From: Streptomyces glomeratus
Lineage (GTDB): Bacteria > Actinomycetota > Actinomycetes > Streptomycetales > Streptomycetaceae
Assembly: GCF_021462825.1 (NCBI RefSeq)
Contig: NZ_JAKEEB010000039.1
Coordinates: 49,313 to 113,312, forward strand
Length of the DNA: 64,000 bases
Direction of reading: 5' to 3'
Below the pieces are notes generated by a model. It was given only the letters and a program-made list of their open reading frames with translations. It ran no database searches and had not been told where the DNA came from. Made by a program: the position numbers and the translations under genes. Below are positions 52,788 through 61,519 of the stretch, one piece after another (positions within the stretch are counted from its first letter, which is position 1; each line of letters opens with the position of its first letter).

Positions 52788-54209
52788 CTACGCCGGTGCC
52801 ATCAGCAGCGGCCGTGCCCGCTCCCGCAGCTCCGCCACGCGCGGCTCGTCCCCGTACGGCTCCAGCCGGTGCAGCAGGTCCCGCACGTACTCGGTGGTGC
52901 GCGCCGACGATATGCGGCCGGCCACCTCCACCGCCCGCACGCCCTGCTCGCAGGCCGCGTCCAGGTTGCCCGACTCCAGTTCGGCGACCGCCGACACGAC
53001 CAGCCGCAGCCCGTGCGAGCGCACGAACTCCTCCGTGGGCCGGGACAGCGCCTGCTCGGTGAAGCGGCGGACCTGGCGCGGGGCCTTGAGGTCGCGGTAG
53101 CACTCGGCGGCGTCGGCCGCGAAGCGGTCGTAGGAGTAGAAGCCGAGCCAGGAGGGGTCGTTGTCGCCGTCGCGGGCCCGTTCCAGCCAGCCCTCGGCGG
53201 CCTTCAGGGCCGCGCCCGCCGCCTGGGCGTCACCCGCGCGCGCATGCGCCCGTGCCTCGACCAGACGGAAGAAGCTCATGGTGCGGGCCGTGGCCAGGCC
53301 GCGGTTGCGTTCCAGGGCGGCCTGGGCGAGGTCGACGCCCTCGTCGCCGAAGCCGCGGTAGGTCGCCTGGAGCGACATGGAGGCCAGGACGTATCCCCCG
53401 AGGGGCACGTCGGCGGCCGCGCGGGCGAGGCGCAGTGCCTGGATGTAGTAGCGCTGGGCGGCCTCCTGCTGTCCCGTGTCGAAGGCCATCCAGCCGGCCA
53501 GCCGCGTCAGTTCGGCGCTCGCCCCGAACAGGGCGCGGCCCACTTCGTCGGAGTAGGAGCCGAGCAGCAGCGGCGCCGCCTCCACTCGTAAGCACTCGGG
53601 CACCATCGACGAACGCCAGTCGCCGCCCCCGTACTTGGAGTCCCAGCGCCTGGCGTCCTCTGCGGCCTCGCGGAGTTTCCGTACGTCGCTGTGGCCGACC
53701 TTCAGCGGTGCTCCCGATCCGTCGCCGGAGCCCGGGTCGCGCGCCACCGAGCTGTCGGCCGGGGTTATCAGCCAGCGGGAGGCAGGGGTCGCGTAAGCGC
53801 TGACTGCGAACGATCCGGCCAGCGACTGCCAGATGCCGCCGCCGGTCCGGCGCCCGGCGAGATCGAGGCGGTACAGCTCCGTCGCCGACTTCACCGCCTG
53901 TCCTACGTCCCGGGGGAAGGCGAGGCCCACTTCCGGTGCGGGATCCGCGTCCGCCAGACCGATCTCGTGGAGCGGTACCGGGCGGCCGAGCTTCTGGCCG
54001 ATGGCCGCGGCGATGAGGTGGGGCGCGGCGCCCTGCGGCACCATGCCCTTCGACACCCAGCGCGCCACCGAGGTCTTGTCGTAGCGAAGCGTCAACCCGC
54101 GCTGGGCGCCAAGGTCGTTGACGCGCCGGGCGAGTCCTGCATTGCTGATTCCCGCGAGGGCGAGAACGGCGCCGAGCTTTTCGTTCGGCCCGCGTTGCTC
54201 CCTGGACAT
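52788..54209 (-). CDS. ORF1590-like sporulation-associated TPR regulator
   Basis: 473 residues from ATG 54209, with GAGGGGTGG just upstream. The N-terminal 80 residues contain a helix-turn-helix-like region (LRYDKTSVARWVSKGMVPQG). The rest is helix-rich with TPR-like repeats (EAAQRYYIQALRLARAA; GVDLAQAALERNRGLA; QVRRFTEQALSR). It resembles the S. griseus ORF1590 and NsdA-type developmental regulators, in which a full-length form and a shorter internal-start form have both been described. I place it there from pattern and neighbourhood, not from an alignment. lhgO follows on the same strand; an asparagine-synthetase-like gene diverges upstream. Confidence 0.7.
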   Translation of the reverse strand: MSREQRGPNEKLGAVLALAGISNAGLARRVNDLGAQRGLTLRYDKTSVARWVSKGMVPQGAAPHLIAAAIGQKLGRPVPLHEIGLADADPAPEVGLAFPRDVGQAVKSATELYRLDLAGRRTGGGIWQSLAGSFAVSAYATPASRWLITPADSSVARDPGSGDGSGAPLKVGHSDVRKLREAAEDARRWDSKYGGGDWRSSMVPECLRVEAAPLLLGSYSDEVGRALFGASAELTRLAGWMAFDTGQQEAAQRYYIQALRLARAAADVPLGGYVLASMSLQATYRGFGDEGVDLAQAALERNRGLATARTMSFFRLVEARAHARAGDAQAAGAALKAAEGWLERARDGDNDPSWLGFYSYDRFAADAAECYRDLKAPRQVRRFTEQALSRPTEEFVRSHGLRLVVSAVAELESGNLDAACEQGVRAVEVAGRISSARTTEYVRDLLHRLEPYGDEPRVAELRERARPLLMAPA

Positions 54210-54881
54210 GCGCCACCCCTCGAACAGACGGCTGCCGCAGCGATGGCATAACCGCGCGGCATTCGTAAACCCAGCGTAGTTCGCCGCATCCCATGCGTTA
54301 AGGGGCTTAAATCCGGATGGCGGGATTGTGGTCCGTACCTCAGTACGGAGTGTTGCGGCGTGCTCCTGGCGTGTGGCCGTGCGCCCGCCCGTGCGCTCTT
54401 CTCCGGCCACCGGGGGAACGGTTCCATGGGCCGTGCGTGGGTCGGCCCGCTGTACTGGATCCAGTGGGCTGGGGGACACCGCCGCCTCCATCCCCGCGGG
54501 CGGCGGACCGGTCCGGGAGGCGAACTCCGCCTCCCGGACTGTGCGTTGCGCAGGGCCTGTACGGAGCGTGCGCACGCCTGCCCGCCCTCCACCGCTTTGG
54601 CTGAAAACCGACGGTGGTTTTCGGGGGTGATCAAGCCTCCGACCATGACTCTTGAGGGCGCGAACAGCGTTTTCGGGGAGCGTATCGGGGGCGCATTCGC
54701 GTCGATGTCTTTCTCCGTCCCCCCTGCGAGGAAAGGGAGTTCACCGGCTTGTGGCCGGCGGTCCAAGGGCGTGTTGTGGGGCGTGCAAGGCGTGGCGCAC
54801 GCCCTCCGGCGCGCGTTCTTCGTGGCAGCATGGGAGCCGTTCGTACGGTGCACTGGTTGTCCACAGCCTGTGGAGGCGTCG
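54210..54881. promoter_or_regulatory. Long divergent intergenic region with hairpins
   Basis: About 670 bases. CCGTAC-ctca-GTACGG (54333-54348) is a perfect inverted repeat. A separate 12-bp perfect stem GTCCGGGAGGCG (54511-54522) pairs with 54528-54539 around five bases, without a U-tract. Between them I see no gene. The region must hold promoters for the ORF1590-like regulator and the divergent gene at 54882. Confidence 0.5.
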
Positions 54882-56966
54882 ATGCGGTGGTTGGTGGGAT
54901 GGAGCAGCACCGCCGCTGGAGCCGCCGGGCCGGGATCGGCCGGAGCCACCGGATACGACGGCGAGACCGTGCACCCGGTCGGCGCCCAGCTTCTGTGGGG
55001 CGACCCCGATCCCCTGTGGGCCGTCGGCGACTGGCGCCCCGACGAAGTGCGCGTCGTGAAGGCGGACGCGCAGACCCGGATCGCGGTCCTCGGCACCTGC
55101 GGGGCCTCCGACGAGGAACTGCGCGTCGGCCTGTTCGCCGCCCGGGGAGGGGCACTTCGCCATCTGACCGCCTGGTCCGGCAGCTACACCGCCGTCGTCC
55201 AGGTCGGGCGCAGGATCACGGTGTGCGGTGATCTCGCCGGCGCGCGCCCCGTCTTCCACACCCCCTGGGCCGGCGGCACCGCCTACGCGACCGCCGCGCT
55301 CCCGCTCGCCGACCTCATCGAGGCCAACCTGGACTTCGGGCACCTGGCGGCCCTCCTCGCCGCCCCCGACGTACCGGCCGCGCTCCACGACTCGACCCCG
55401 TACGACGGCGTACGGCGCATTCCGCCGGGTCATGCGCTCATCCTGCGCGCGGGGGCCCGGGAGATCGCCGGCTATGAACCGGTCGCCTCCCTGGCGGTCG
55501 CCGCGCCCCCGGCGGACCCGGCCGACGCCGTGGACGCGGTGCGCGACGCCCTCGTCGACGCCGTACGCGCTCGGCTGGCGGCACCCCGGCATGTGCCGGG
55601 CGTCGAGATCGACCCCGGACCCGTCCCCGGAATGGGACCGGCGGAACGCCGCGCGGCGCGCGGCATGCCCGTTCCCGGCATCGGCGCCGACCTCTCCGGC
55701 GGACCGGCATCCGGCACGCTTGCCCTTCTCGCGGCCGGACTTCCGGGGATGCCCGGCACGATCCTCGGACACGGCACCGGGGCCGGTGAACGCCTGCTGG
55801 CCGTCACCTTCAACGACCTCGCCGTGCGGGGCCGCGAGGCCGAGCTGGAACGGGCCGGCACCCTCGCCGCCAATCCCCGTCTGCACCATGTGGTGGTGAC
55901 CGGAGGGGAGGAAGCGCTCCCCTACGCAGAGCTGGAGGGCCCGCTGACCGACGAGCCGGGCCCCTCCCTGGTGACGGCGGCCAGGCACCGCGCGCGACTG
56001 GCCTCGGGCAGCGCGGACCACTTCACGGGCTACGGCGCGCGCCAGGTCCTCGACGCGCATCCGGCCCGTCTCGCGGACCTGCTGATGGACCGCAGGCGAC
56101 GCCATCTCGTGCGTCCGGTCGCCGCGCTGGCGAAGGCGGACGGCTCGGTGATGGTCCCCGCGCGCGTGTACGCCGCGGCGCGGAAGCTGGCCCGCACGTC
56201 CTACCGGGCCGGTGTCGCCTCGCTCGCCGACCGTCTGATGCAGCGGCGCTTCGAGGAGCCCGGCGGTGCGGTGGGTGCCTCGCTCGCCGGCCTCACCTGG
56301 GCCAGACCGGGGCCGGCGGCACGCTGGCTCACGGGTGAGGCCCTCGCGGAGGTATCGGCTCGCCTGCAAGGAGCCGTGGCCCAGGCGGGCGTCGGTCCCG
56401 GGCAGCGCCCCGGCGACCACCGCGCGCGTGCCGCGCTGAGAAGACACGCGGCGGACATACGGGTGCTGGAACAGGCCGCCGAGATCCGCTCCCAGCGGCT
56501 GCACTCGCCGTTCCTGGACAATCAGGTCGTCCGCGCCTGCCGTGCGCTGCCGGAGGCGCTGCGGGTGCAGCCGGGGGCGCGGGCGGCGATCCTGCGCACG
56601 GTCCTGGAGGGCGCGGGTGTCGGTGGACTGCCGCCCGGCTGGGGCGCCCCCTCGCATGCGTCGTCGGCGGCAGCGGCCCGTGCCGGTCTCCGGGTGGCCG
56701 TGCACTCCCTGATGGCCCTGTTCGACACGCCCCTGCTGGCGGAGGCGGGTCTGGTGGAGGCCCGGGTCGTCCGCAAGGCGGTGCGCGCCGCGGTGGACGG
56801 CGAGCCCCTCCCGCTGGACGGTCTCGCGGACCTGGTCTCCCTGGAACTGTGGCTGCGCCGCCTGCTCGCCCGCCGGGGCACGTGCTGGTCGGGCACCCCC
56901 GCCCGGGCGCGGGCGGTACCGGCGGGCATATCGGCACGTGGGCGGGCGCTCGGGGCTGGGGCGTAA
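54882..56966 (+). CDS. Asparagine-synthetase-like protein with altered active sites
   Basis: 694 residues laid out like AsnB or lasso-peptide cyclases: an N-terminal Ntn-hydrolase-like domain (about 1-200, with GSYTAVVQVGRRITVCGDLAGARPV in parts GSYTAVVQVG, CGDLAGARPV), then a PP-ATPase-like domain (about 250-640, including SADHFTGYGARQV and RSQRLHSPFLDNQVV). Residue 2 is Arg, not the Cys nucleophile, so no glutaminase activity is expected. The ATP loop reads LSGGPASG instead of SGGxDS, losing the conserved Asp. It may be a pseudoenzyme or a divergent amide ligase. No lasso precursor, protease or exporter gene is nearby. ATG 54882 is chosen because the encoded MRWLVGWSS begins the fold. Confidence 0.75.
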   Translation: MRWLVGWSSTAAGAAGPGSAGATGYDGETVHPVGAQLLWGDPDPLWAVGDWRPDEVRVVKADAQTRIAVLGTCGASDEELRVGLFAARGGALRHLTAWSGSYTAVVQVGRRITVCGDLAGARPVFHTPWAGGTAYATAALPLADLIEANLDFGHLAALLAAPDVPAALHDSTPYDGVRRIPPGHALILRAGAREIAGYEPVASLAVAAPPADPADAVDAVRDALVDAVRARLAAPRHVPGVEIDPGPVPGMGPAERRAARGMPVPGIGADLSGGPASGTLALLAAGLPGMPGTILGHGTGAGERLLAVTFNDLAVRGREAELERAGTLAANPRLHHVVVTGGEEALPYAELEGPLTDEPGPSLVTAARHRARLASGSADHFTGYGARQVLDAHPARLADLLMDRRRRHLVRPVAALAKADGSVMVPARVYAAARKLARTSYRAGVASLADRLMQRRFEEPGGAVGASLAGLTWARPGPAARWLTGEALAEVSARLQGAVAQAGVGPGQRPGDHRARAALRRHAADIRVLEQAAEIRSQRLHSPFLDNQVVRACRALPEALRVQPGARAAILRTVLEGAGVGGLPPGWGAPSHASSAAAARAGLRVAVHSLMALFDTPLLAEAGLVEARVVRKAVRAAVDGEPLPLDGLADLVSLELWLRRLLARRGTCWSGTPARARAVPAGISARGRALGAGA

Positions 56967-57093
56967 TCGCCGTACCCCGACGGCAGACCCCACCCGTACG
57001 CACGCGTCCCCGACCCCCGTACGCGGGCGACGCAGTGCCCGCGTACGGGAGGTCCGCCGGGTGGTGGGCCCCCGCGCCGGGGGCCCGGACGAC

Positions 57094-57861
57094 TCACGCC
57101 GGGCGGGAGCGCAGGCCCTCCAGGAGGATGTCGAGCAGCCGGGCCGAGGCCGCCGCCTGCTGTGCCGCGTCGGGCAGCGAGGGCGCCGCCGTGGCGATCA
57201 CCAGCAGCACGTCCGAGACGGTGACGTCCGGCCGCAGCTCACCCGCCGCACGCGCCCGCTCCACGAGCTGTCCCACGACCTCCAGCAGCGTCGTCGTGCC
57301 CACGTCGTCCGGTTCCGGCGCGGGCCGCTGGGCCACGAGCCGCAGCTCGGTGGCCGAAGGGGTCCACTGCTGCGGCAGCCGCGCCCCGTCCACGGGCGCC
57401 GCGCCGGGCCCCTCGGTCTCTTCCTCGACGACCCCGACCCGAAGCACCTGCGGCGGCAGCAGCCGCCCCGCGCCCGACGCCACCGACGTCCGCAGGAAGC
57501 GCGACAGCGCTGACCACGGTTCGTCCTCCTGGCCGAGTGCCGCCCTGGCCTGGTCGGTCAGCCGGGAGGTCTCCTCCTCGGCTATCCGCCGCACCAGGAC
57601 GTCCTTGCTCGGGAAGCGCCGGTAGACCGTACCGACGCCGACCCGCGCGCGCCGTGCCACGTCCTCCATCGGCGCGCCGTAGCCCAGTTCGCCGAAGACC
57701 TCGCGTGCTGCGCGCAGTACATGTTCCAGGTTGCGCTGTGCGTCCACCCGCAGCGGCGCCGTACGCGCAGCGTCCTCGCGTCCGTTGCCCGCCGCAGTGC
57801 CCACCGTGCCCGCCGCTGCGACAGCGGACGCGGATGACCAATGAGAGTCCTGAATGTGCAT
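57094..57861 (-). CDS. atrA: TetR-family regulator AtrA
   Basis: 255 residues from ATG 57861, with GGGGGA six bases upstream. The product starts MHIQDSHWSSASAVAAAG, as I recall for AtrA. The helix-turn-helix spans about 45-90 (MEDVARRARVGVGTVYRRFPS). In S. coelicolor AtrA (SCO4118) activates actII-ORF4 and links carbon status to actinorhodin, and its orthologue activates strR in S. griseus. The neighbour on the far side is a type II NADH dehydrogenase, also as in S. coelicolor. The C-terminal domain should bind an unknown small ligand. Confidence 0.88.
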   Translation of the reverse strand: MHIQDSHWSSASAVAAAGTVGTAAGNGREDAARTAPLRVDAQRNLEHVLRAAREVFGELGYGAPMEDVARRARVGVGTVYRRFPSKDVLVRRIAEEETSRLTDQARAALGQEDEPWSALSRFLRTSVASGAGRLLPPQVLRVGVVEEETEGPGAAPVDGARLPQQWTPSATELRLVAQRPAPEPDDVGTTTLLEVVGQLVERARAAGELRPDVTVSDVLLVIATAAPSLPDAAQQAAASARLLDILLEGLRSRPA

Positions 57862-58242
57862 AAGTGTTCCCCCGGTAATGACGTCTCCCCCCGGAGACTC
57901 TCCCCGCCATCGGAAGCCGGAGCGTACGGAATGAGCGTCGTACGTGACCGGGCCCGCCCGTCGCGAGCCCGTCGAGCTCATCCCCCTTACACCCCGTCGA
58001 CACACGAACATAGTTGAGAGGGGGTCAATTCAGAAGGGGCAGGTTCCGCACGGAGCGCCCCCCGATCGGAGTACGGGTCGGCTATGTCCAGATTGCGCCC
58101 CCGAGTTTCACCGGGCCCACACCCACTGACCTGCGATTTTTCCGCGCACTCCGGTAATCCGGCCAACCCTGCCGGGTACCGCCGTCCGGTCACACAATGT
58201 GCCAGACCTGTGGACAAACTCGCGCGCCCGGTGCGTCATGGG
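57862..58242. promoter_or_regulatory. atrA/ndh divergent regulatory region
   Basis: About 380 bases without a gene. CGTACG occurs at 57923-57928 and again at 57939-57944, two self-palindromes 16 bases apart, in front of atrA. AT-rich stretches follow (AACATAGTTGAGAGG near 58008). The second half, 58060-58240, is GC-rich and leads into the ndh start. Confidence 0.45.
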
Positions 58243-59643
58243 ATGGTGACGGCTGCATTCCATCGGGCGACGCCCGCCGAACCCCCGAAGCGTGTGCGCA
58301 TCCTCATCGTCGGCGGCGGCTACGTCGGCCTGTACACGGCCCTGCGGCTGCAACGGAAGCTGAAGGCGGAACTCGCCCGGGGCGAGGCGGAGATCGTGGT
58401 GGTCTCACCCGATCCCTACATGACCTATCAGCCGTTCCTGCCCGAGGCGGCCGCCGGAGCCATCTCGCCGCGCCATGTGGTCGTACCGCTGCGCCGGGTC
58501 CTGGACGGCTGCCGCGTGGTCATCGGCGAGGTCACCTCCGTCGACCACGCCAAGCACACCGCCACGGTCGCCACCCTCGCCACCGAGGAGAGCGGGCGGA
58601 CCGAACAGTTCCCGTACGACGAACTCGTCCTCGCCCCGGGCTCGATCTCGCGCACCCTCCCCATCCCCGGCCTCGCCGATCACGGCATCGGCTTCAAGAC
58701 CCTGGAAGAGGCCATCGGCCTGCGCAACCACGTCATCGAACAGATGGACATCGCCTCCTCCACCCGTGACCCGGCGATCCGTGACGCGGCCCTCACGTTC
58801 GTCTTCGTCGGAGGCGGATTCGCCGGAGTGGAGGCGCTCGGCGAGCTGGAGGACATGGCGCGCTACGCCGCGCGCTACTACCACAACGTGAGGCCCGAGG
58901 ACATGAAGTGGATCCTCGTGGAGGCAACCGGCCGCATCCTCCCGGAGGTCGGGGAGGAGATGGGCCGGTACACGGTCACCGAGCTGCGCCGCCGCAACAT
59001 CGACGTACGCCTCGAAACCCGCCTGGAGTCGTGCGTCGACCGGGTGGCCGTCCTGTCCGACGGCGCACGCTTCCCGACCCGTACGGTCGTGTGGACCGCC
59101 GGCGTGAAGCCCCACCCGGTGCTCGCGGCCACGGACCTGCCGCTGAACGGCCGCGGGCGTCTGAAGTGCACCCCCGAGCTGAGCGTGGAGGGCGTCACGC
59201 ACGCGTGGGCCGCGGGGGACGCGGCCGCCGTCCCGGACGTCACCGCGGAGGAGCCGGGCGCGACGACCGCCCCCAACGCCCAGCACGCGGTGCGCCAGGC
59301 CAGGGTCCTCGGCGACAACATCGTGCGCTCACTGCGCGACCAGCCCCTGGAGACGTACGCCCACAAGTACGTCGGCTCGGTCGCCTCCCTGGGGCTGCAC
59401 AAGGGCGTCGCGCACGTCTACGGGCGCAAGCTGAAGGGCTACCCCGCCTGGTTCATGCACCGCACGTACCACCTGAGCAGGGTGCCCACCTTCAACCGCA
59501 AGGCGCGGGTGCTGGCCGAGTGGACCCTGGCGGGACTCTTCAAGAGGGAGATCGTCTCGCTCGGCTCACTCGAACATCCCCGTGCGGAGTTCGAACTCGC
59601 GGCCGGTGGAAAGCCTTCAAGGGACCCGAAGGGGTCGTCCTGA
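58243..59643 (+). CDS. ndh: Type II NADH dehydrogenase (NDH-2)
   Basis: Membrane-peripheral flavoprotein that passes electrons from NADH to menaquinone without pumping protons. 466 residues. The FAD Rossmann motif is ILIVGGGYVGLYTALRL (about 17-33), the NADH Rossmann motif FVFVGGGFAGVEALGEL (about 186-202), and the second FAD segment AWAAGDAAAVPD. C-terminal amphipathic helices (AWFMHRTYHLSRVP; LAEWTLAGLFKREI) suit membrane attachment. ATG 58243 is taken; longer GTG forms add a 50-residue unrelated head. A hairpin with one mismatch (59669-59693) may terminate it. Confidence 0.9.
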   Translation: MVTAAFHRATPAEPPKRVRILIVGGGYVGLYTALRLQRKLKAELARGEAEIVVVSPDPYMTYQPFLPEAAAGAISPRHVVVPLRRVLDGCRVVIGEVTSVDHAKHTATVATLATEESGRTEQFPYDELVLAPGSISRTLPIPGLADHGIGFKTLEEAIGLRNHVIEQMDIASSTRDPAIRDAALTFVFVGGGFAGVEALGELEDMARYAARYYHNVRPEDMKWILVEATGRILPEVGEEMGRYTVTELRRRNIDVRLETRLESCVDRVAVLSDGARFPTRTVVWTAGVKPHPVLAATDLPLNGRGRLKCTPELSVEGVTHAWAAGDAAAVPDVTAEEPGATTAPNAQHAVRQARVLGDNIVRSLRDQPLETYAHKYVGSVASLGLHKGVAHVYGRKLKGYPAWFMHRTYHLSRVPTFNRKARVLAEWTLAGLFKREIVSLGSLEHPRAEFELAAGGKPSRDPKGSS

Positions 59644-59851
59644 CCGGATACAGGAACTCCCCCGGAATGGCCGACGTCTGACGGATGTCGGCCCGGTCCG
59701 ACAGACTGGTCCCCGACCATGGGCGGGCCGATCCCCGCCCTGACGAACACATCAGGCTTTCCCCACTGTGCCGCTACCCCGGGGGCAGGCCCCCGGACTC
59801 CCGACCGGATCCGGAGCCGGCCGGCCACGACAACGACGAGGCAAGGAATCG

Positions 59852-61504
59852 GTGAACTTCACGCGCTGGAGCGCCCGGCTCCCCGGAACGCAGCGCCGCG
59901 CCGCAGCGCGGACCGAGCACGCGGTCACCCCGGACCGGCGGGGGGAAGGCTCCGTGCCCGCGGCCCGCGCCGAGCGGCTCACCGAAGACCCGCCGGGCGT
60001 GCCCGCCGTCGACGAACTGCCGGTCCGCGAGGTCCTCGATCGCATCCCGGCCCTCGTCGCCCTGGTGCACGGCCCGGACCATCGCGTCGCGTACGTCAAC
60101 GACGCCTACGCCGCGGCCTTCGGTCCCCGGCCACTGGGCGAACCCGCGTGCGAGGCGCTCCCCGAGCTGGCGGAACTCGGGCTCCTTCCGCTTCTTGACC
60201 AGGTGCTGCGCAGCTCCAGGCCGCGCACGGTCAAGTCCCGCAGAGCGCCCGGCGGCCGCTCCTACACGTTCACATGTACACCGGTCGACGTACCCGGCGG
60301 CACCTCCCGGGGCGTGCTGGTGTTCGCCGCGGACGTCACCGACCACGCCGAGGCAGCCGAGCGGCTGCGCGCCAGTGAACGCGAGCAGCGCCGCACGGCG
60401 GTGACCCTTCAGCGCTCCCTGCTGCCCCAGGAGCTGGAGCAGCCCGACGATCTGCGCATCGCCGCCACCTACCAGCCCGGTGGCACGGAGGCCGCGGTCG
60501 GCGGCGACTGGTACGACGTCATCACCCTGGGCGGCGGCCGCACGGCCCTCGTCATCGGCGATGTGATGGGCAGAGGCGTCAGGGCCGCCGCGGTGATGGG
60601 TCAGCTCCGCACGGCCGTCCGCGCCTACGCCCGACTCGACCTGCCTCCGCATGAAGTCCTCCAGCTCCTCGACGGCCTCGCCACGGAGATCGACGCCAAC
60701 CAGATCGCGACCTGTGTCTACGCCGTCCACGACCCCAACGAGGGCCGCCTGGTGTATGCCTCGGCCGGCCACCTTCCGATCCTGGTCCGCGACGAGAACG
60801 GCAGTGTTCTGCGCGCCGACGAACCCACCGGCCCGCCGCTCGGCACCGGTGGCTGGATGCATGCGTCGGGCTCGGTTCCGCTGGGACCCGGTTCCACCGC
60901 CGTCCTGTACACGGACGGTCTCGTCGAGCGCCGGGACGCCGACCTGGACGAGGGCATCGCGGCCCTGGAGAGCGCCCTCGCGGGCGCGACGGGCACGCCG
61001 CAGGTGGTCTGCGACCGCCTGGTGCGCTCGGCAGGCGTCACCGCGGGTCACGACGACGACGTCGCCGTTCTCGTCCTCCAGCACCCCGCGCGTACGGGCC
61101 CGGACGGCGACCTCTTCCGCAACGCCGCCCTGGAGCTGCTCGGCGGAGTGGAGGCGGCGCCACGCGCGCGTGCCTTCGCCTCCGGGGTCCTGACGAGCTG
61201 GCGGTTCCCGGCGGATCTGCACGACCTGGGGGTGCTGGCGGCGAGCGAACTGGTGGCGAACTCGCTGCAGCACGGCATGCCGCCGATGAGGCTGCGCCTC
61301 AGACGCACGGACCGTCGGCTGATCATCGAGGTGACCGACGGAGACGACCATCTGCCCCGTCGCCGCCGGGCGGAACCGGCGGACGAGGCGGGGCGGGGCA
61401 TCGCGATCGTGGCGACGATCGCGTCGAACTGGGGCTCGCGCCGTACGCCCGGGGGCGGCAAGGCGGTGTGGTGCGAGTTCGCCCTGCCACGGGGAGCGGG
61501 CTGA
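59852..61504 (+). CDS. PAS - SpoIIE phosphatase - HATPase (anti-sigma kinase-like) protein
   Basis: 550 residues from GTG 59852 with AAGGA five bases upstream. A PAS domain (about 55-165, DHRVAYVNDAYAAAFG) is followed by a SpoIIE/PP2C domain (about 180-405; VGGDWYDVITLGGG, VIGDVMGRGVRAAAVMG, YASAGHLPILV, LYTDGLVERRD, GHDDDVAVLV). The C-terminus is an RsbW-type ATPase (about 425-545; ASELVANSLQHG N-box and EAGRGIAIVATIASNWG G-box). The protein can in principle both phosphorylate and dephosphorylate an anti-sigma antagonist, sensing a signal through PAS. Such multidomain regulators are numerous in streptomycetes. It follows ndh on the same strand. Confidence 0.92.
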   Translation: MNFTRWSARLPGTQRRAAARTEHAVTPDRRGEGSVPAARAERLTEDPPGVPAVDELPVREVLDRIPALVALVHGPDHRVAYVNDAYAAAFGPRPLGEPACEALPELAELGLLPLLDQVLRSSRPRTVKSRRAPGGRSYTFTCTPVDVPGGTSRGVLVFAADVTDHAEAAERLRASEREQRRTAVTLQRSLLPQELEQPDDLRIAATYQPGGTEAAVGGDWYDVITLGGGRTALVIGDVMGRGVRAAAVMGQLRTAVRAYARLDLPPHEVLQLLDGLATEIDANQIATCVYAVHDPNEGRLVYASAGHLPILVRDENGSVLRADEPTGPPLGTGGWMHASGSVPLGPGSTAVLYTDGLVERRDADLDEGIAALESALAGATGTPQVVCDRLVRSAGVTAGHDDDVAVLVLQHPARTGPDGDLFRNAALELLGGVEAAPRARAFASGVLTSWRFPADLHDLGVLAASELVANSLQHGMPPMRLRLRRTDRRLIIEVTDGDDHLPRRRRAEPADEAGRGIAIVATIASNWGSRRTPGGGKAVWCEFALPRGAG

Positions 61505-61519
61505 GCGGCGGGGTCCGGC

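Noticed and set aside
54882..56966. A lasso-peptide biosynthetic cluster around the AsnB-like gene
   Set aside because: No precursor peptide with a leader, no transglutaminase-like protease or exporter is adjacent, and the key catalytic residues are missing.
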